DNA of 27,995 nucleotides from the NCBI RefSeq assembly GCF_001949145.1, contig NW_019091667.1:1-27995 (forward strand), read 5' to 3'. A program made the position numbers and the translations under genes. Shown in pieces: positions 1 to 10,290 of the stretch. Position 1 is the stretch's first letter. Each line of letters opens with the position of its first letter. Source of the stretch: Acanthaster planci (taxonomy: Eukaryota > Echinodermata > Asteroidea > Valvatida > Acanthasteridae). The notes beneath the pieces were generated by a model, which ran no database searches, was not told the DNA's origin, and saw only the letters and a program-made list of their open reading frames with translations.

Positions 1-299
1 ACTAATCTGTCACTTGGAACCCCCCCCATCTCTTACATTTTCCCCACATACTGTACATGTACATTTGTATGTGTCTGAACACTGTCTATACATACATACA
101 TGTACTTACATGTACATTACAGGAGTGCTCAGTACATATGTACTGTACATGTATGTACTACAGGGCAAGTACACGATACATGTACATGTATATATCAAAA
201 CTTTAACATTCAACTTTAATAATTTTTTCATTAAATTTTTAACTTTCAAAGCATTAATGCCATATGAGACTATTTAAATACTGATGGAATTCCAAGAAA
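1..299. repeat. Low-complexity DNA rich in ACATGTAC/TACATGTA words
   Basis: No gene is recognised here. The stretch from about 50 to 200 is a degenerate run of the palindromic words ACATGTAC and TACATGTA mixed with short CATACA units, followed by A/T-rich sequence. The open frame across it is a by-product of this composition and gives a Tyr/His/Val-rich nonsense peptide. The same words recur throughout the window. Confidence 0.6.
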
Positions 300-415
300 A
301 AGCAAACAAGCACTCAATGGCACATTTTAACACCTATGGACCTGCAAGGAAAAACTTTAACATTTGGGGCGGACGGCCGGATGGACGTAGGCACCCCCCT
401 ACGGACGGATGTACA
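300..415 (-). repeat. Unassigned dispersed-repeat-like segment abutting truncated retroelement
   Basis: Read on the minus strand, this segment begins where the RNase H-like homology of the neighbouring retroelement stops (about 415). It contains short CGTCC/CCGTCC repeats followed by an A/T-rich tail. The abrupt change from protein-like to simple-repeat sequence suggests a second repeat truncates the retroelement here. Its family is not recognised. Confidence 0.35.
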
Positions 416-1150
416 GGCGAGGCCCTCCATTGTGGCCACTGACTCTGCAACCACTTTCCCCTGAAATATGCCACGACATATGTGAAAAACGCGAGTGTGT
501 CCGAAGATTCCCAGCCTGCCCTTCCAATGGGGGTGATGCCATTGTAGTTGCGCAAGAACGTTAGCCACATCAAAAGGTCGAGTTTTGCCCCTGCTTTAAT
601 ATGCGCCCTAATGCCAAGGTCAAGTCAGGCCCCTTGTTGAAGAAATATGCTGCCTTGTGAATGCTTGGCTGGGTAGAATAGCCCTACACACAAAATTGAG
701 CGATCCAACCATACACTGAACTGCAATAAGCGTTGCCTTTGATTTTGCAAGTACTACCCGCATTTGACTGGAGAGCGTGTCCGCCTTCCCCCGGGGTACT
801 TTCACCTGCCATTCATTAATGTTTATTTCAAGCCCCGAATAAGTGAGGACTTGAGAGGGGCCCTCCATTTTTTGCAAAGCGATGGGCACTCCCAGTTCCC
901 CATATAGAGTATGGAAGTTCGCAAGCAATTTCTGACATGAGTCCGTTGTTGCCCCAACAAACAAAAGATCATCCAAATAATGCATTACATAACCGCCGAC
1001 TGTCATTTGGTTCACTCTAAATTCAAGGAAGGTGCCGAATTTTTCAAATACAACACACGAAATAGAACATCCCATGGGAAGACACTTGTCAAAGTAATAT
1101 TGATTCTCAAATGAAAAACCAAGCAACTCATAATCTTGTGGCGATATTGC

Positions 1151-1158
1151 CAACAGAT
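1151..1158. repeat. Left target-site duplication of hAT-like element
   Basis: CAACAGAT here matches CAACAGAC at 1977-1984 in seven of eight positions. The length of 8 bp fits hAT transposition. Confidence 0.75.
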
Positions 1159-1976
1159 TAGTGTTGGGCAATTCCAGCATTTTTGGAATCGATTCCGATT
1201 CCATCCAGGAATTGCAATTCCACTCGGAATCGATTCCAATTTGTACAGACATGTATGTGCGAATGCCACATTGAGCAAAATGCACTTGTAAGTTGTTTCC
1301 TAAACACTCGTGTCATTAAAAATTATGCCCTTTTATTGCATCAGAAACATGAAAGATTTATTATCATTACAGATTTTTAAATCAGAAATTTTAACTTGAT
1401 GGAAGCACATCATTTATGGGAAAAGATAATCAATCTACATAGTTTGCTGGCATTCAAGTTTTCCAGTTTATATAGAAGTGGCCATGAGTTCTAAAATGCG
1501 TATTTGACAGGAAGGAAACATAAGGTACATGTATGTACATGTACCTTATTTTCATGCCGCCAAAAACGTACTGAAGAAATATTTTTTTCCTTAAAGTCCA
1601 AAAAAATGTAGCACCCAAATGCTCAGCATGCAGCCAACAGTGGGCTATCGGCGTGCTGCAGACAAATGGGTCGGAGTACTGCACGGTGCTGCTGTGATTC
1701 TGCAAAGCATGTGGGCCACATCTCGTCACAGACTTCAGTTTTTGGCAACAAAAATAAAGCCGTGCGGTTTAGGTTCCTTGATTTGGCATAAAACCACACA
1801 TTTTTTCAAAAATCGGCGAATCTTTTGGAATCACTGGACTGTTCCTAGAATCAGATCTCAAGCTTATGGAATCAGCGGTGGCGTGGATTCGATTCCTCAA
1901 AAAACTGGAATCGCGGCTCCGATTCCAAATTTGGAATCGATTCAACCTGATTCCAGTGTGGATTCACCCAAGCCTG
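1159..1976. mobile_element. 818-bp non-autonomous hAT-like DNA transposon inserted in the RT gene
   Basis: The ends are imperfect inverted repeats: TAGTGTTGGG at 1159-1168, and CAGGCTTGGG when 1967-1976 is read on the opposite strand. They resemble hAT termini (usually starting CAG/CAR). The flanks are 8-bp near-identical duplications, CAACAGAT (1151-1158) and CAACAGAC (1977-1984), the length typical of hAT. Subterminal regions carry repeated palindromic GGAATCGATTC words (1185-1196, 1226-1237, 1933-1943). Dropping the insert plus one duplication rejoins the interrupted RT in frame, which fixes the borders. No transposase is seen. Open frames inside (for example plus 1619 onward) match nothing I know. 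It is probably a deletion derivative mobilised by a transposase from elsewhere. Confidence 0.82.
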
Positions 1977-1984
1977 CAACAGAC
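1977..1984. repeat. Right target-site duplication of hAT-like element
   Basis: CAACAGAC pairs with CAACAGAT at 1151-1158. The single difference is at the last base. Confidence 0.75.
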
Positions 1985-2487
1985 AAAATGCTGACCATAT
2001 GTCGGACTTTGCTGACCAAGTGCCCTTTCCCACCCGAAGAACTAATGCTACTGCTGTATCGAACGAGACGTACCTAACCTTATATTGCTCCTCATCAATA
2101 AAATCGTTAATCAAATCACCAGAAGGGAAGAAAAGATGGTGTATCAATCAATAAGTACAGGTCTGGGTTTATCTTTGGCACTAACTCAATGGGCGAGCAT
2201 TGCAAGTTCTCGAACGGCGGGAAGGTTAAAGGCCCGGCAATTCTACCCTCTTGAATCTCCTTTTGTAGTTTCGCTCTGACTATTGCAGGTTGTGATGTGG
2301 TGACTGGAGGCTGACCGGAGGCAGCCCGCATCCCTACGAATCCAGGGACCTATGTATCCAAGAGAAAATCTTTTGGAAAACCCCTTAATCAAAACTTCTT
2401 TGTCAACCTCATTATCATAATCGATAAGTAAAGGTACGCAATACCGAAAGCTTAACTGGAGTTAGGAGAACGAAAACTATGCTTTGG

Positions 2488-3934
2488 CTATGTGGGCTTG
2501 AGCATCCCTTGAGATTCCTTGAAATTGCCCAGTGATGGATCGCTCGGACCCACGTCAGTATGTGACTTTCCTTTACTCAACTTTGACATGATTATTTGGG
2601 AATTTTTGTGGCTGCCTTGAACTCGGCACGTTTGAGCAGTGTCCCAAACGAGCACACTTTGCGCATTTGTGTTGATACTTACAACCAAAAAACTTGCAAC
2701 CATTCAGACCGTTGAACGCAAAGCACAAACCAGTAATGGTCCCCGGGCGCAATGGGAGCCAACTTGCAGTTGAGGCAGGTGCCAACGCAAAGGATGCAAC
2801 TGTTAGCCACAACTCGACATCGATTTCACCCCGTGACCGAGTAGGCTGACCTAGGCTGCCAGCCACAACCCAGAAAGTAGACTGAAGCCGTGTGTACGGT
2901 GTACTTGAGCAATTCAAAAACGCAGGTAGGAAACTTCACCAAATAGATTGTCATGAACTTATGGAATGCTGCAACCCATTTATCCCAAGAATCGAGCGTA
3001 TTTTGGCGGCTGGACTTGAGCTGATATGGCCGCAAGAACATTTTATCATTCTCAATGACCAGTGCAACTTCAGCAGCCTTGCCCAACTTGGCCAGTACAT
3101 CGGACGCACCATCCGCAGACAATAGTGACATATCGACGTACTCTTGCCGCCATATTGTTTCCTTTAGATTTTGAGAAACGTACCCCCCCAATAAGTGTGG
3201 TGGACCCAATGTCGGGAATGGCCTGGGGATGAACTGATACCCCATCAAGCAAAATACCTGGTGCACTACTGAAAGGGGAAGCTGAAAGCCCCATCTGGCC
3301 GTCTGAACCACTGCTTCTGGCACCGGTCATAGCATTCAACGTAAACGAAGGGGCCGGTAGGGTACTTAGTGACAACTGAGGGTATGGATAGGAGGCCGAA
3401 TATATAGGGAGGCTATTAATATACATGTATAATGTGGGCTCATGAGTCGCGAAACCTGGGCTCTGAGCAGTAAGATTCCCACCGGAAATAGTGGATGTCA
3501 TTATCGCGCTTGGTGAAAAGACCAAATTGTTCTGGCTGATTGCCCCAGAAGCAGTACTACGAGGTACACCAACGAAACCCATAGCGAGACTACACTCACC
3601 CGGCCCTTGGGGGTCGACTGTCACTGTCACTGGTGGAATCCCAAGCTGGCTGGACAACTGATGACCCATAGTGGGTGGCTGTCGCAGGAGCGGCTACATA
3701 TGATCAAATTGGCCCGGGTGTGTAAGCTACTGATGCCATCTGGCTCATCAGCTGCAGCGGGGATGCCATCTCCATCAACGTTGGAGTCTCGAACTGAGCC
3801 CCAAGCGCAGTCAGCATCGGAGCGGGCTGACTCGCGTCCTCCGCCGGGGGCGACAAGGCTGCGCGGGCTCGTTTCCGCAGTCCTGGATGTGTAACAGATG
3901 ATGGCGCATGCCGTTTGGGCCTCCCCCAAGGCAT
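2488..3934 (-). pseudogene. Gag-like ORF1 of the Ngaro/DIRS-like element, frameshifted
   Basis: This is the nucleocapsid-type first gene of the retroelement. The putative start at 3934 gives a basic N-terminus (MPWGRPKRH, then GLRKRARAA), followed by a long Ser/Pro/Gly/Thr-rich linker (3669 to about 3190). A conserved-looking helical domain comes next (ETIWRQEYVDMSLL ... DSWDKWVAAFHKFMTIYLVKFP, about 3175-2950), and then ELWL. It ends in a Cys/His knuckle (CFAFN..NGCKFFGCKYQHKCAKC, about 2730-2630) that probably binds element RNA. The frame is lost at least twice. One loss is at the C7 run 3183-3189 (G7 on the coding strand), a likely slippage site; another is near 2830-2900. There is also a stop near 3704. 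The RT entry block follows about 130 bp after the Gag frame ends. Confidence 0.75.
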
Positions 3935-3940
3935 GTCCTG

Positions 3941-4340
3941 GGCATGCTCTTTAAAGCACTACATGTATATCTCGAGAATTACATGTCCGATTGGGTGGAA
4001 ACTTCGTGTATAGCTTGAAGGGAAATGTTTTAGACCTGATGTGAGTTTGACACCATCACGTGGCAAGTCATGTGACATTAAAGGAGCCTTATTTAAAGTG
4101 TTACACTTCGTAAAGTACATGTCCGATTGGCTTAAAACTTTGTGTACAGCTGAAGGGGGAAGGGTTTGAGACCCAGATACCGGTACACATAGACCTGATG
4201 TGACATTAAAGGGGCACTCTTTAAAGCACTATATCTCGCTAAGTACAAATCCCATTGGGTTGAAACTTTGCAGATGGCTAGAAAGGGAAAGGTTCAAGAT
4301 GGAAATTCATTTCATCTGATGGTAGTACATGTACCATTAT
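3941..4340. repeat. Three degenerate tandem units of about 130 bp
   Basis: A unit with a TTTAAAGCACTATATCTCG-like start, then AAGTACATGTCCGATTGGGT and TGAAACTTTGTG, occurs three times: about 3941-4075, 4076-4202 and 4203-4335. Each unit also carries GACATTAAAGG(G/A)GC at the joint. The copies are clearly related but diverged. They begin just beyond the Gag start, so they might be 5' non-coding sequence of that retroelement or an independent satellite. Confidence 0.7.
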
Positions 4341-5040
4341 ATGACAAGTCATGTTACATTTATCAAGATGACATGGATTTTAAATATCAACCAAGACTTG
4401 TGATGTATCGTTCATGTGCACTTGTCATTAAATCTTGCAAGTACTTTGTCCAGAATTTTGTCACTGGTTTTCAGGTTTTAGATCAATAAAACCAGGGCCA
4501 AAGCAGCTGTGTTTGTCCACAAACACACTTCTCATTCTTTATTATTCTTTGTTTTATTTTATTTATTTAAGTTTTAAATCTAATTTTGTTTTTATTTTTC
4601 ATGTTGTCTTTTTTGCCCTAACGGCTGCCCATAGTGATGACCAATTACATGTACTTAGCATGTAGGATATAAAAACTTGTAGAGTCGTAAACTATTGAAG
4701 TCCCAAATCATCTGTTTTGAGTGAAATTTCTTTCATCAGGGTAAGGCCTCTTGTTAAAAAAAATAAAATACATTCAGCATATGAATCAATGGTAAATGGT
4801 ATTTTGTTCTACAATGTAACAGTACATGTACAATGTTCTTGTATTTTCCGCTGAATCTTTGTTTGTTTCTCATATTTTCTACCAAGATAATTTACAATCA
4901 TAAAACCGAATAATTTGGGGTTAGTTTCAAATTGTTATCAGTAGGCTTGATAAAAGGAAAAAAATATAAACTTTTGTGCTTGTAAACAATGCTTGTCCAT
5001 GCAAACCTTTTAATTACCATTAACACCAAGCCTCGAATTT
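4341..5040. other. A/T-rich non-coding DNA, no gene seen
   Basis: The stretch 4490-4620 is T-rich with TTTATTT runs and looks intronic or intergenic. Short open frames at 4268-4665 on plus have no recognisable motif. Confidence 0.5.
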
Positions 5041-5480
5041 CATTTTTATTAGGCCACGGCTGCCATTTGGCATTGGTGGACAGGCTGAAATAAACGGCAG
5101 TAATGCCAAACAGGGCATTAATGCCATTAGCGTACCAAAGTTAAGGGCATTAATGCCATCCCAATTTTTTTTATATCCCATGAAAATGTTTCAGGTATAA
5201 AAAAAGTAGGATACGCACAGAGCACACCGTATTAGACCAAAAAAGCGCTCAGACAAAATGTAATAACACCATCAATTTTGGTCTGCCATTAACATCTTTT
5301 GATCTGCCATATTATATAAAAGCTAGAGTTGTATCATGCAGTGTCAGGGTCTAAATACACCTTTTTCCTGGTCCTACCAGAACCACACGCGCAGCCGCAT
5401 AGAGCAATCCTTGTTCGGGAGCAGGCCATAACAATTTTGTTTTTGTTTTTTTTTTAGTTTGCCCATTTGGGCAGGCCATG
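5041..5480. repeat. Region with repeated GGCATTAATGCC palindromes
   Basis: The perfect 12-bp palindrome GGCATTAATGCC occurs at 5114-5125 and 5146-5157, with related GGCAGTAATGCC and GCCATTAG words around them. A related core is at 251-261. The neighbourhood also repeats GGCAGGCCAT-like words (5405-5480). The family is unknown. Confidence 0.4.
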
Positions 5481-8400
5481 TCGTAAATTTGCTTCATTTC
5501 CTACCTTCATGATTTAAGTGAGGCCTACTGCATACATGCAGTATTTTATTAGGCCAAAAACATACATGTGATAGGCCTACATGTAGTTGTGCTGTGCATG
5601 CGATATGCCTCAGTATATGGTCAGTAGGTCAGAACATTTTTTTGTGTGGGGGCAATTTGTGCTGATTGAATGGCATCAGTGGGGAGGAAACTTCCAAAAG
5701 TATCTCAAAAAGTGATAAACATCTGTCAAAATTTCTACATACATGTACGGCAATACACAAGAAAATTATGAAAAATTCACACAATCACGACAGCAATCAC
5801 GACGGCAAACTGGCCAACAATGTCCGTGTAGGACCTTATGCAGTAATCTGGTAATGGTATACATGTAGGTTATCGCTTGGTAAGCGGGCGTGATTAATCT
5901 AGACCAGCGGGCGCTAAAATGAGCAGAGCAACCTCAAATTTCTCATGAACGAAGCAAATACAGACATAAATAAGAGACAGAGTTCTGTGAATTAACTTGC
6001 AGAAAACCTCCTGCAACCATGCTGCAACATAACATTGATGTCTTTCCGGCCTAGAGGGTGCAGACCACTAATTCAAGTGAGAGTTTCTGGCCAGCTCATT
6101 AGCATTAAAAGTGCACCCGCAGTATCTTTTGAAAAAGGAGATTGTTTGGCCCCAAAAATGGTGAGATTGTGCAAATCATTGCCTAGATCGACTCCCTGGG
6201 TCTTTGAGCTTTCATATGAGAGCAGAATGGCTAAAAACTACGGTTGAAAAATGGTCCTAAGTGCCCGAGAAAATTGAGGGTTGAAAAATGGCAGCAATCA
6301 GACTTCGAAAAAAATCACTTATTGGGGGATGATTTTGTTTTGTGGGAATAATTAAAAATGTGATTGGTTAACCCATAAAAAATTGACAAGAATTTCATTT
6401 GTTTCAGAAATCTCAGGGATGTTGGCATGCATGTTATTGGGCCCTGAACAGTGCTGATTTTATACTGTTTTCAATGGGCTTGAATTAGTGGACTGTACCC
6501 TGAAGCCTTTTTGCATTCGCAATGCGAAGAGTGTTTATGTACAGTACATGCAGTACATGTACAGTACAGACTGGTACTGGTTGCTACATTTGCATGATGC
6601 ATTCTTTTGCATGGGTGTAGCGCAGCAGGAACTAGAGCAGCTTTGTTTAATGTATAGAGTTTCGCGCACATGTTTTCACCACTGTGACAGCGCGCAAAGA
6701 ATTATGGGGCAATTTGTGCAAGTGAATACATGCGCAGCGGGCGCGGCGTTCCGGTCGAATGTGAGCAATCGAGGAACGATGTGTATGCCACTTTCCATGT
6801 GCCTCGCTGAACAGGGCCAGTTGGTACGCATGTGTAGGACACTATGGCCAAGAGAAAAAAGGGCACTGCCATCCTGGCGGTGAAACACGATCACTTTTGG
6901 GAGGCACCACAGCCAAATGGGAGGGCACCGACGGCCATGGCCATTAATATAAGCTAGAGTTGATTACAAACTTACATTACCGAGTATTAAAGTTAATACG
7001 TCACGCCCACAATTATTTGTGGAAAAGGCAGCAGCATGAGAACCAGCGCGAGAACCAACAAATGCGCATACTCCATCAATTTGCACTGCACTTCCTGGTT
7101 CAGTTTGGTACTCTATTCCAAGAACACTACTCCCATTTGTGTACTTACCACTAGAACGTGGCCTGTCTCTTCTAGAGGGTTTTGTACTCAACCTACTGCT
7201 CATTGTAATGACCCTGATGGTTGTGTGTAGTTCTCAGATCTCCTGTAATGTGGAAAGGAAATGCAGAATGTCAGCATGCACATGTATTTTCTTCTACAAA
7301 AGCCCCACCAGTTTGCTAAAGAAAAATGGTATTTGCCCGTGCAAATTTTGCAAAAGAGTACTCAGAATGTATATTCTGCAACAATCGAGGACTGAAACAG
7401 TAGAAATAGAAAAAATACATTGGGTAAATGTCATGCAAAAGTATTTCAGCTTCAAGTGCACAGCACATACATGTACATATACCATACTATACACTACATG
7501 TACATGTATATGCAGCCTCAAAATAATCATTTGATTGTAGACCTGTAGCTTAATGTCCATCCAAATGAGATTGACCGTGTAGCAAAATGTCCCCGAGTGA
7601 AGGTGAAATAGCCTTGAACTTCTGCACACTCTGTTTTACAACGTTCCAAAATTTCATTGCTCAGTCCAAGTTGACCATGGCTGGGTCCAAGTTGGTACAT
7701 GTACATCTAGTCAATATGGTAGGTCGTTAGATCTGAGTTGACTCTATTTCGTTCTGATTGCTTCCCGGACCATTTTGCTCCTTTAACACTGTGCCCCCCA
7801 TTCCTGCTTTGCTCCATTAACACTTTGCCCCACATCAACTTTGTCACTTAAAATCAAAAGATTTACCAATGATGATTTACATGTTAATGAAAACTGTTCT
7901 GACTTGAGTCACTGAGAGCAAATGGCTCCACTAGACTCAAGGACCTCATCAGAAGACTGGACTCGAGTGAAGGCTAATAAGACTCGAGTCTCAATAAAGA
8001 AAACAACTTAGCAAAAATGCAATGACTCACAGTACTGATTTATTGTATTTTCATCATGCCACAAATATGATTTCTTAGACAGATACCCTGTTTCGCGGCA
8101 GTCAACTTCTGTTGGCACTACTCAAATACAACAAACATGCACCATGTTATGAACCCCCCTGTGGTTCTGTAGCATGTAACGCTAATCTGGAACTGGAGGT
8201 TTCATCAATGGTCTTGGTAATTTCTTATTACATGTAGGTTAGACTCTAGGTGGAATGCCAGCTAAATTTATGCTCTGATTGCCTTGGTTCAAAAACACAA
8301 ATACATAGACACTACATTTACATAATAAAATCAGATTTGAATAGTGCAATTCCTTTTTGTTTTGCCACTGATTGAATTTTGCCACCTCCACTGGATGGCA

Positions 8401-8740
8401 ATCACTGGCACCCTTTTATTTTCATGAAGAGTAAGATCCGATCTTTCCTATTCAGATGGTTCAAAGCCAAATATTGAAATGAAGGTTTGTTTTGGAGTTT
8501 TGTAATATTTGATAAGAGTAACCCGTCTCCTATTTCATTCCAAGTAATTCACGGGATCAGATTTTTAAAATATCATTTTCTTATCAATTTTGATGATAGC
8601 ATTATTCATGCCTGGTCAGAAATGTTGAAACAATGTCAGAAACAAAGACATAAAGCCACCAGAATAATATCATATTGTTACCTTATACTTTTACCCCAAT
8701 TGGTTCATGTACATACCACTGGAGAGGTCTTTTCTGCTGA
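5481..8740. other. Long non-coding stretch without a recognised gene
   Basis: I found no credible gene. Open frames of 60-130 codons (for example plus 6488-6883 and 8487-8825) lack motifs, and their composition matches the surrounding DNA. A locally GC-richer block lies at about 6660-6940. The stretch 7480-7512 is an ACATGTACATGTA run. Two diverged 35-bp units reading TTTGCTCC.TTAACACT.TGCCCC lie at about 7773-7845, and GACTCGAGT/GACTCAA words cluster at 7900-8000. Confidence 0.5.
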
Positions 8741-9144
8741 TTTCACAAATACCAATATCTCAATTGACATACAACATAATGACGTAATGCAGTGTTTACC
8801 GCAGTGCATTGAGGGTGAAAGGTAGGGATGTTGCAGGAACGCGTCAACGCGACACGTTATGTGTAACGTATACTTTATGGCGTGTGTATCAACCTGACAC
8901 AAAAAAATTTAAAAATTCTTGATTATCGTCCGAAATGGTCCATGCTAACTGTTGTGTTCCATTGTTTTTATCAAGCACTCAACAAACGCCAGAGCTGCGT
9001 TTTTTTTAAACTTCCACGGGACCGCAAAAGGTGATAAATTTGAATAAGTTCCGTGAGAAATAAGGCCATCAGAGCCAAGTCCAAGTGGACCTCTGAATGC
9101 AGGGGGTTGTTTCCCGGCAAAATGAACAACGAAGAAGCTTTCCT
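8741..9144 (+). repeat. Left arm of inverted repeat, with decayed THAP-like coding start
   Basis: After about 190 bp of non-coding sequence, an ATG at 8935 opens a frame reading MVHANCCVPLFLSS and then PELRFF before a stop. Short pieces in other frames continue the similarity to the opposite arm. The C-C-x-P start followed by PELRFF and LPRD-type residues resembles the beginning of a THAP zinc finger, but the second ligand Cys (present in the other arm) is Phe here. No complete domain remains. The call is tentative. Confidence 0.4.
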
Positions 9145-9467
9145 GCGACTACAAACCTAAAACCACTGCCAATCTCGCAGCCAAAACAAGCTTCAAGTTC
9201 GAGTTCAATATGCAAGCGGCGGCGAACAACTAGGACCAGTACAAAGGCGGGCTTGTCTCCCGACATGCCCGAGGGTATGTAGGTAGAGTAGGCCCTATGC
9301 ATGCTTGGGCTGGCATGCTAACCTTGCTAAGTTAAGTTCATCTGCGTTCACAGATGAAATGGAAAAAGAGGCAAAGATTTCCATGACAAGTTAGGTAGTT
9401 CTGTGTTGTACCAGCAAAATCATGAGGAGAAATTTCACATCTGAAGTTCTCAAATCATGCCTGAAGA

Positions 9468-9916
9468 GAAAGGCAGCTTCTTCGTTGTTCATTTTGCCAG
9501 GAAACAACCCCCTCCCACTCACTTGTCCACGGGAAAATCGTTGGATCCGGTACATCGCAAGTTTTGTCTTTGCCTACAAAATGTAGACTGCATCCACTTG
9601 GACTTCACTTTGATGGGCTTATTTCTCACGGAAATCTGTCGCCTTTTGCGGTCCCGTGGAAGTCCCATGCAGCTCTGGCATTCGTTGAATGCTTGATAAA
9701 CACAATGGAACACAGCAGTTCACATGGACCATTTCAGACAATAATCAGGAATTTGTTATTTTTTTCGTGTCAGCTCGACACACACGCCACATAGTATACG
9801 TTACACATAACATGTCTCGTTGACGCGTTCCTGCAACATCCCCACCTTTCACCCACAATGCACCGCGGTGAAAAATGCATTACGTCATTATGTTGTACGT
9901 AGGTCTATTTGTGAAA
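9468..9916 (-). repeat. Right arm of inverted repeat, with decayed THAP-like coding start
   Basis: On minus, an ATG at 9732-9730 starts MVHVNCCVPLCLSS, giving C-x-V-P-x-C spacing like the first two zinc ligands of a THAP domain. A frameshift follows, then a basic stretch (LPRDRKRRQISVRNK) in another frame. The distal Cys-x2-His pair of THAP is not clear. Upstream of the ATG the arm has a short GC-richer block near 9862-9871 (ACCGCGGTG) that could be old promoter DNA. The THAP assignment rests on a short match only. Confidence 0.4.
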
Positions 9917-10290
9917 ATTCTGACTTTCACCTCATGTTGTGAGACAGGTCACATTTCATGCACATGTATTGTGTTCAATTATTTGATTTAAATTGACTCA
10001 AACTGAACACTTGACTCAAACTGATTCAACTACAGGCTGTGACTCAACTTGACTTCTTTACCCAATAACTCAACTCATCACATTAAAATGGTTCAACACT
10101 ACTTTAGTGAGTCATTACAACTCTGACTGATAGTCCATGAAGATAATCTTCGACAATAAAGGTGATTACTGCTTTCAAACATGCAACTTGGACTTGAGGA
10201 AATTCCAATTTCAATTCTTAACAAGACTTTATACAGTATTTTTCAATTTTCAATGGCATACATGCAACTTTGAAGTGAAAAATGAGAAAG
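9917..10290. other. Non-coding, with clustered TTGACTCAA-type words
   Basis: Between about 9985 and 10080 the words GACTCAA and CTCAACT recur every 10-20 bp. No gene is seen. The resemblance to AP-1 sites is likely a consequence of a diverged simple repeat. Confidence 0.4.

Larger units (their letters stand above)
415..2365 (-). pseudogene. Reverse transcriptase-RNase H of Ngaro/DIRS-like element, interrupted and frameshifted
   Basis: This is the polymerase of a tyrosine-recombinase retrotransposon, copying element RNA into DNA. Reading down the minus strand: an entry block (EIQEGRIAGPL...PPFENLQCSPIELVPK, 2331-2116), then the IHHLFFPSG...SDIWSAFCLL block (2147-1977), which is cut by the hAT-like insert. 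It resumes below 1159 with ISPQDYELLGF, YFDKCLPMGCS and the catalytic YLDD (Asp pair at 968-973), then VLTYSGLEIN and MVGSLNF. The first catalytic Asp (SDIWSAF) and the YLDD pair are both kept. A frameshift lies near 2120, and another with a stop near 620. The connection/RNase H start continues in other frames to about 415 and then ends. Outside the insert, the frame across the insertion site is intact. The gene cannot make a full protein. Confidence 0.85.
415..3934 (-). mobile_element. Decayed Ngaro/DIRS-like tyrosine-recombinase retrotransposon (5' and middle part)
   Basis: On the minus strand the order is Gag (3934 to about 2490), reverse transcriptase (about 2365 to 620) and the start of RNase H (about 573 to 415). 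This order and the motif style fit the Ngaro/DIRS group of retrotransposons: a Cys/His Gag knuckle, YLDD RT, and a conserved block after RT reading like MWLTFLRNYNG...SSDTL. The recombinase that should follow is missing, because the element stops near 415. Many frameshifts and stops show that it is dead. A hAT-like element (1159-1976) interrupts the RT. Assignment to Ngaro rather than another DIRS-group clade is an inference. Confidence 0.8.
8741..9916. mobile_element. Long inverted-repeat (foldback-like) element
   Basis: The left arm 8741-9144 and the right arm 9468-9916 are inverted copies around a 323-bp spacer. Paired landmarks include TTGCAGGAACGCGT (8831) with ACGCGTTCCTGCAA (ending 9836), an ATG at 8935 with one at 9732 on minus, and AACAACGAAGAAGCT (9126) with AGCTTCTTCGTTGTT. 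Arms are similar but carry indels (the right is about 45 bp longer), so the duplication is old. No target duplication was found at the outer ends. It could be a foldback transposon, a long-TIR DNA element, or an inverted duplication of a promoter and first exon. Confidence 0.75.

Noticed and set aside
14-277. Plus-strand open frame of 87 codons
   Set aside because: It is made of ACATGTA-type repeats and A/T-rich DNA, with no motif.
1619-2077. 152-codon plus-strand open frame
   Set aside because: It crosses the right border of the hAT-like insert and runs antisense into the RT, so it is a chance frame of a composite sequence.
6488-6883. 131-codon plus frame in a GC-richer block
   Set aside because: It has no recognisable domain, overlaps open frames on the other strand, and its composition fits non-coding DNA.
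9985-10080. Cluster of AP-1-like GACTCAA sites as an enhancer
   Set aside because: The regular spacing points to a diverged simple repeat, and there is no gene nearby to regulate.
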